This document shows, piece by piece, positions 59,890 through 64,000 of a stretch of DNA of 64,000 nt; within the stretch, counting starts at the first letter, position 1; each line of letters opens with the position of its first letter. The notes beneath the pieces were generated by a model. It worked only from the letters and a program-made list of their open reading frames with translations. It was not told where the DNA came from and searched no databases. Origin of the DNA: JAFDZW01 sp964404255 (GTDB taxonomy: Bacteria > Bacteroidota > Ignavibacteria > Palsa-1295); contig CAYOJJ010000009.1 in assembly GCA_964404255.1 (NCBI GenBank), positions 1 to 64,000 on the forward strand. Direction: 5' to 3'. A program made the position numbers and the translations under genes.

Positions 59890-61146
59890 ATGGATTTTTT
59901 ACGTCGTAGAATATTTGATTTCTTTGCGAAAGCCAGGCGGCTATCGGCCCATCGGTCGTATAAGCGCTTGCTGGCTGGTTCATTTGTTTCCGGTATCGGA
60001 GATCATATTGGTTACCTGGCATTTATTGCAGCTGTTTCTTCTAAAACTTCGGATGTACTTGCAATAGGAGGCATCAGCCTCGCGGAAATGATGCCGGCGA
60101 TCATTGCTGTCCCCATCGTACAATATATTATCGATAGGTACGATAAGCGAAGGTTATTGCTTATAAGCGATCTTGTCCGATCAGTGTCGTTCTTTGTAAC
60201 GGCGTTTGTTAATGAGGTCCCACTCTATTTCGTATGTGGATTCTTATCGGCTGCTTTTACTCAATTGTTCGAACCATCACGGCAGGCATTAGAACCCCAG
60301 TATGTGCCGGAAGGAGAGATTACCCAGGCTAACGGATTACGTCAAAGTATGATGAGCCTGGTGATGATCCTCGGTCCATCGCTTGGCGCTTTTTTGGTGG
60401 GGGTATTCGGCTTTCAAACGGCATTTCTTGTTAATGCTGTCAGCTTTCTGTTCTCTGCGGTAATGGTGTGGGATCTTGAGCCGCAGCATAAATTACAGGA
60501 GCGTAGTACTACTTTCAAGCAAGAACTTGCGGGCGGATTTTATGCCGTTCGTCATAATAGTGTACTGATATTCCTTTTTATGCTGATGGGTTTGTTTAAT
60601 TTGGTGATCGGAGTGCAATTCCCGCTGATCTTTATTTTTGCCAGAGAAGCACTACATGGAGGTACGGCAGAAACGGGTTGGCTATTCTCTTCGATGGGTA
60701 TCGGTGGTATTTTCTGCGGCTTTATTATGGCATCAATACCCAAGGAACACCGTCCGTTCGATGTGGCCATAGCCAGAGGGCGAAAAAATCTGGCACTAAT
60801 CGTATTGCTCGATGGAGTAGTAGTACTACTGTTTACACTCTTTGATACGTTGCTGCCGGTTATGGCTCTTTATACTATCTTCGGAGTGATCGGCACGTGT
60901 TTTTGGGTCTCGATCACTACGGCAATTGCGGAGCAAACCTCGGAAGAATACCGGGGCAGGGTATTTTCATTATATCAGGCTATTCGCTCCCCGATGCTTG
61001 TTATCTCGATCGGACTCGGGATGCCGTTTGTCCATGAAGTAGGTTCAGTACGAATGTTCCAGTATAGCGGGTCATTGGAGATAGTCTTAGCGATCGCCGC
61101 AATCCTCTATGCGCCCAAAGTAAAAGAACGGCTTGCTATAACCTGA
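59890..61146 (+). CDS. MFS transporter
   Basis: From ATG 59890 (a TTG two codons upstream is possible) the protein has 418 residues and about 12 membrane segments. The loop motif is YIIDRYDKRRLLLISDLVRS and the half-symmetry appears again in the C-terminal lobe. FEPSRQALEPQYVPEGEITQ with ANGLRQS is a signature of the MFS group related to enterobactin exporter EntS. Substrate cannot be read from the sequence. The N-terminal 25 residues are basic and cytoplasmic. A second MFS protein, from another subgroup, is at 22704-24005. Confidence 0.88.
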   Translation: MDFLRRRIFDFFAKARRLSAHRSYKRLLAGSFVSGIGDHIGYLAFIAAVSSKTSDVLAIGGISLAEMMPAIIAVPIVQYIIDRYDKRRLLLISDLVRSVSFFVTAFVNEVPLYFVCGFLSAAFTQLFEPSRQALEPQYVPEGEITQANGLRQSMMSLVMILGPSLGAFLVGVFGFQTAFLVNAVSFLFSAVMVWDLEPQHKLQERSTTFKQELAGGFYAVRHNSVLIFLFMLMGLFNLVIGVQFPLIFIFAREALHGGTAETGWLFSSMGIGGIFCGFIMASIPKEHRPFDVAIARGRKNLALIVLLDGVVVLLFTLFDTLLPVMALYTIFGVIGTCFWVSITTAIAEQTSEEYRGRVFSLYQAIRSPMLVISIGLGMPFVHEVGSVRMFQYSGSLEIVLAIAAILYAPKVKERLAIT

Positions 61147-61200
61147 AGATGGTAACTATTCTTTATTTCGGCAGTTGTAAAGGAAAATAGTTATTGAACG

Positions 61201-62910
61201 GTGCTTTTTGGTTTTCTGCGAATATCCTTTTTCTTATCACTACTTTTCCCCGGTATGGTGGTACAGGGGCAATGGAGAAATATTTCTGCAGGCTCATTGC
61301 CGGTTACCTTCGGGACATCGGGAATTTTGACTTATAGAAACGGATCGCTATATGCGGCTTTTGGAAATAGGTTATGGATAAGCTCCAATAATGGGATGAA
61401 CTGGACCGAGCGAACCCCTGACCCAACTGCCGTGGAGCCGATCTACGATCTTGAATTTTACGATGCCAATACGGGCATTGCTATTAATGGAAAATTTCTT
61501 TTTAAGACGACTGATGGCGGGTTTTCCTGGCAGCGCATTTCTTTCCCGGGGCTTTCTGCAGGCCTAAGTGCGCACTTTCTGGGTTCAGCCGATCGAATCG
61601 TTTGTGAAGCCGACATCAATACTGTATTTCTTTCAATAGATGGCGGCATCACCTGGAGCGATATTACGCCGAGCGGTACCGAACTGATCACCCATATTCA
61701 AACCCGCTCTTCACGAGAGATCGATGTTTTAAGCGTTAGTAAAGATGGTACTTCATCGGGGACGCTTTTTCAATCGAGAGATGCAGGTGCGTCCTGGAAC
61801 AGGACACTGCCGGATAAAATAGACCGCGATTGCTTTTCTATAGGTATCGATTCCTGCGATACCGATGTGATTGCCATTATTAATGAAGAGAGCATCGTTG
61901 CAGGGATTGACCCCAGGGCCGGAGTATTGGTATCTCTCGATAAGGGCATAAGCTGGTCATTTACAACTGCGGTTCTCGATAGAAATTACTTTTGCGGTTC
62001 GATCAGTATTGCAAACGATGGTGCTTTTTTCGTACAGACATCGCGTGATGGGATCCTGCGTTCGACTGATTATGGTAAGCATTGGATTTCGATCGGTGGT
62101 CCGAACGGCCCCACTCCCGATTGCCGCTTTGTTGCTGCTATAACGAAAGATACCATCTATGCTTGTGATAGCAGCGGTGCAGTATGGATGACCGTCAATA
62201 GCGGAGGCACGCCTATAGCCCCGGTATCACTACGGATGCCTTCTAAGATAACAGCCACTGCTCTTGGTGAAGAGATCGATATTCCAATCTATATCTTAGG
62301 ATTAAAGCGATCTGCCGATCTTGAATTCGATCTTTCTTTCGATAGCAAACTGGAGTACCTTGGTTCGATAGTAAAGTCAGGACGGCAAGTCGATGTTCTA
62401 TCTTCTATCACCCCGACTTCATCGCATCTTATTATACCTGCAGCCGACCAGTTAGGCGATACCCTTGCCGCCATTGCCCGTTTCAGAGTATTTGTAGATA
62501 GTACCTCTAATTCTACAATAACCTGTTCGAATGTTCTGTATTCAGCTTTTCAGGAAGTCTGTTTCACGGATTCTCTCCAGGCTGCAACCGGAGCCGCAAC
62601 TACTGTAGAAGGTCCTTCGGGATGCGGCATCGATATGCTAAGCGATTTTCTCAGATATCGAAAATCTCCTCATTTTAGTATTTATCCTAATCCGGCTTCA
62701 AGCGGAGTTTCGCTTCTCTGTGAATCATCCCTTGGTGAGGCCACGATTAATATTTCAGATCTATCTGGACACACGGTATTTCAGGAAAAAGCCACCATTA
62801 CCGCCTACCGGCATTTACTACTGGATATTTCCGGTTTTCCAAGAGGTAGATATACTATTTCAATCCTCCATAAAAACGACCATTCCAGTGTTGGGCTGAT
62901 AGTCCAATAG
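61201..62910 (+). CDS. Secreted Ycf48-like protein with cohesin-like and T9SS domains
   Basis: A 569-residue protein starting at GTG 61201 with a signal peptide (about 1-23, ending in VVQGQ). The first 340 residues carry Ycf48-type blades: WISSNNGMNWTERT, FKTTDGGFSWQRI, FLSIDGGITWSDI, FQSRDAGASWNRT and a last VWMTVNSGG. The next 130 residues have the strand pattern of a cohesin-like domain (IDIPIYILGLKRSADLEFDL). A T9SS domain ends the protein: FSIYPNPASSGVSLL, then INISDLSGHTVF and PRGRYTISI. It is predicted to be exported and displayed at the surface. Confidence 0.85.
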   Translation: MLFGFLRISFFLSLLFPGMVVQGQWRNISAGSLPVTFGTSGILTYRNGSLYAAFGNRLWISSNNGMNWTERTPDPTAVEPIYDLEFYDANTGIAINGKFLFKTTDGGFSWQRISFPGLSAGLSAHFLGSADRIVCEADINTVFLSIDGGITWSDITPSGTELITHIQTRSSREIDVLSVSKDGTSSGTLFQSRDAGASWNRTLPDKIDRDCFSIGIDSCDTDVIAIINEESIVAGIDPRAGVLVSLDKGISWSFTTAVLDRNYFCGSISIANDGAFFVQTSRDGILRSTDYGKHWISIGGPNGPTPDCRFVAAITKDTIYACDSSGAVWMTVNSGGTPIAPVSLRMPSKITATALGEEIDIPIYILGLKRSADLEFDLSFDSKLEYLGSIVKSGRQVDVLSSITPTSSHLIIPAADQLGDTLAAIARFRVFVDSTSNSTITCSNVLYSAFQEVCFTDSLQAATGAATTVEGPSGCGIDMLSDFLRYRKSPHFSIYPNPASSGVSLLCESSLGEATINISDLSGHTVFQEKATITAYRHLLLDISGFPRGRYTISILHKNDHSSVGLIVQ

Positions 62911-62981
62911 TTTCAAAAACGGCCATTTTTCACAGAATAAGAGTAGCAATGTTTCCTCAGGGGTAGGTGTTAAATGCCGCC

Positions 62982-64000
62982 GTGATTAAGCCCATTGTAC
63001 TCGTAGCAGTCTCTGCGCTACTAATAATTACATTTGCAGCCCTTTCCCGCAAGAAGAATCTTCTATCCTTCTTCGAGGGGGGCAAGTGGTGGCTAACCTG
63101 GCTTTCGGTAGCTATCATTACGCTGATGGATGAACTAACATCCATCTTTTATGCTCCGGCGGAGTCCTATGCTACGCTTGGCCTAACTGCCTTTGTTTTC
63201 ATTATTTTAGCTTCACTGGTTATGCGTGTTCTTTCAAACCGCATGACCGAGATCGCCCATATCCTCGAGCATCATAATATCAAAGGGGGAGGCGTTTATA
63301 GTTTTAGCTATCTTGTTTTAGGTCCCACCGTCAGCTTTGTTGCAGTAGCTTCTATTTTAGTCGATTATATTCTTACTGCCTCGATTTCAACCGTAGCAGC
63401 AGTTAATAATGGTGGTTCATTCTTCCATTTATCGACCCTAACTTCCTATGGGTTAATGCTTGCTATCATTTGGGGCATTTGTGGGCTTAATATTATCGGT
63501 ATCAAGGAGAATGCCCGCTTTACTTATGGTATTTTCATTGGAGCGGCATTCGTCCTTTGCATAATGGTTGCCTCGGCGTTTACCGATTTTGCTCCGGGTC
63601 AAGGTGGATTAGTAATAAAAGGATTTGTCGATACCTGGCATCAGGTGTCCGATGGCAGCTTACTCGGCGGAGCCGGATTTATAGTCTTTGGTATTTCGAG
63701 CGTTATTCTTGCCTACTCGGGTATTGAAAGCGTCGTGCAAACTGCCGGCCTTACCAAAAGCTGGCGCGATATTCACAAGGCCTATTTATTCCTCGCGATA
63801 ACCGTCGGTATCTTTACCCCGCTTATCTCTCTGTTAGTTCTTACTCGTCCGGATATCGACTTCATGGCCCATCGTGAAGATCTGCTTACCTATTTTGCTT
63901 CGCTTCTTAATGGAGAGTGGTTTGGTATTCTTGTTGGCGCCCTGGCCAGTTTCACGCTTATTATGGCAGTCAATACTGCCTTTGTTGCATCGAGCGAGCT
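62982..64000 (+). CDS. APC family amino acid permease, 5' part
   Basis: The gene runs off the window; 339 residues are visible. GTG 62982 gives an immediate membrane helix (IVLVAVSALLIITFAAL); GTG 62967 is also possible and adds five residues. The APC-type transmembrane layout is clear: ITLMDELTSIFYAPAESYAT, EHHNIKGGGVYSFSYLVLGP and FGISSVILAYSGIESVVQTA. The GGGVYSFSYLxLGP block is the typical helix-3/4 region of amino acid-polyamine-organocation permeases. The remaining helices and any C-terminal domain lie outside the window. The substrate is unknown. Confidence 0.85.
   Translation, partial: MIKPIVLVAVSALLIITFAALSRKKNLLSFFEGGKWWLTWLSVAIITLMDELTSIFYAPAESYATLGLTAFVFIILASLVMRVLSNRMTEIAHILEHHNIKGGGVYSFSYLVLGPTVSFVAVASILVDYILTASISTVAAVNNGGSFFHLSTLTSYGLMLAIIWGICGLNIIGIKENARFTYGIFIGAAFVLCIMVASAFTDFAPGQGGLVIKGFVDTWHQVSDGSLLGGAGFIVFGISSVILAYSGIESVVQTAGLTKSWRDIHKAYLFLAITVGIFTPLISLLVLTRPDIDFMAHREDLLTYFASLLNGEWFGILVGALASFTLIMAVNTAFVASSE

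Noticed and set aside
1..64000. CRISPR arrays, tRNA, rRNA, insertion sequences
   Set aside because: I saw no regularly spaced repeats, no cloverleaf with TTCGAAT-type arm, no rRNA sequence and no transposase frame with inverted ends. A dedicated tRNA or Infernal scan could still find a missed small RNA.

Overview
The window reads as a chromosomal segment of a free-living Gram-negative bacterium of the Fibrobacterota-Chlorobiota-Bacteroidota (FCB) assemblage. The best fit is an Ignavibacteria, Kapaibacteriota or Chlorobi-related lineage; this is inferred from family content, not from a marker-gene comparison. The main clues are several secreted proteins with a C-terminal type IX secretion (T9SS) sorting domain, a GWxTD-domain protein, many lipoproteins, a B12-dependent ribonucleotide reductase, and weak or absent Shine-Dalgarno sequences with frequent GTG/TTG starts. 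I see no rRNA, tRNA, CRISPR array, prophage or complete insertion sequence.

Layout. Positions 1-4952 hold the end of a ROK-family gene, pyrF, a GNAT acetyltransferase, a DUF2851 gene, a convergent sirtuin and an EnvC-like murein hydrolase activator. Positions 5058-11089 are an envelope and secreted-protein block: a fibre-like protein paired with a T9SS protein, a VWA protein, two related lipoproteins and a T9SS beta-propeller. Positions 11205-13513 hold a methyltransferase overlapping an AraC regulator, a DUF899 protein and a possible small protein. Positions 13563-24005 lie on the minus strand: a SIMPL protein, a tight MoxR ATPase / T9SS subtilisin / BatA-like operon, an active plus inactive M16 peptidase pair and an MFS transporter. 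A LuxR-type regulator follows.

Positions 25042-34482 are a long co-directional run: rimO, a GWxTD protein, a glycerate-kinase-like protein that appears to have lost its catalytic motifs, three envelope proteins (two of them apparent tandem paralogues) and an AddB-like nuclease. ptsI follows alone. Positions 36528-44887 are a surface-glycan region: rmlD, rmlB and rmlA on the minus strand, then three glycosyltransferases and a secreted DUF2961 (GH172-like) protein on the plus strand, lower in GC.

Positions 45354-48869 encode a B12-dependent ribonucleotide reductase behind a 466-bp leader. A RelE/Phd-type toxin-antitoxin pair starts 8 bp after its stop codon. The rest (49437-64000) is a mosaic of small uncharacterised genes, DUF1801 and SnoaL-like proteins, two Ycf48-like T9SS proteins, a PA0069-family radical SAM enzyme, an alpha/beta hydrolase, a TIM-barrel isomerase-like protein, DUF952 and SIMPL proteins, an MFS transporter and the start of an APC permease. 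A relic of a T9SS sorting domain lies at 57652-57768.

I did not find one clearly new multi-gene system. The strongest candidates for something undescribed are the glycerate-kinase-like pseudoenzyme in the GWxTD operon, the MoxR/subtilisin/BatA operon, and the paired lipoproteins flanking a T9SS propeller.
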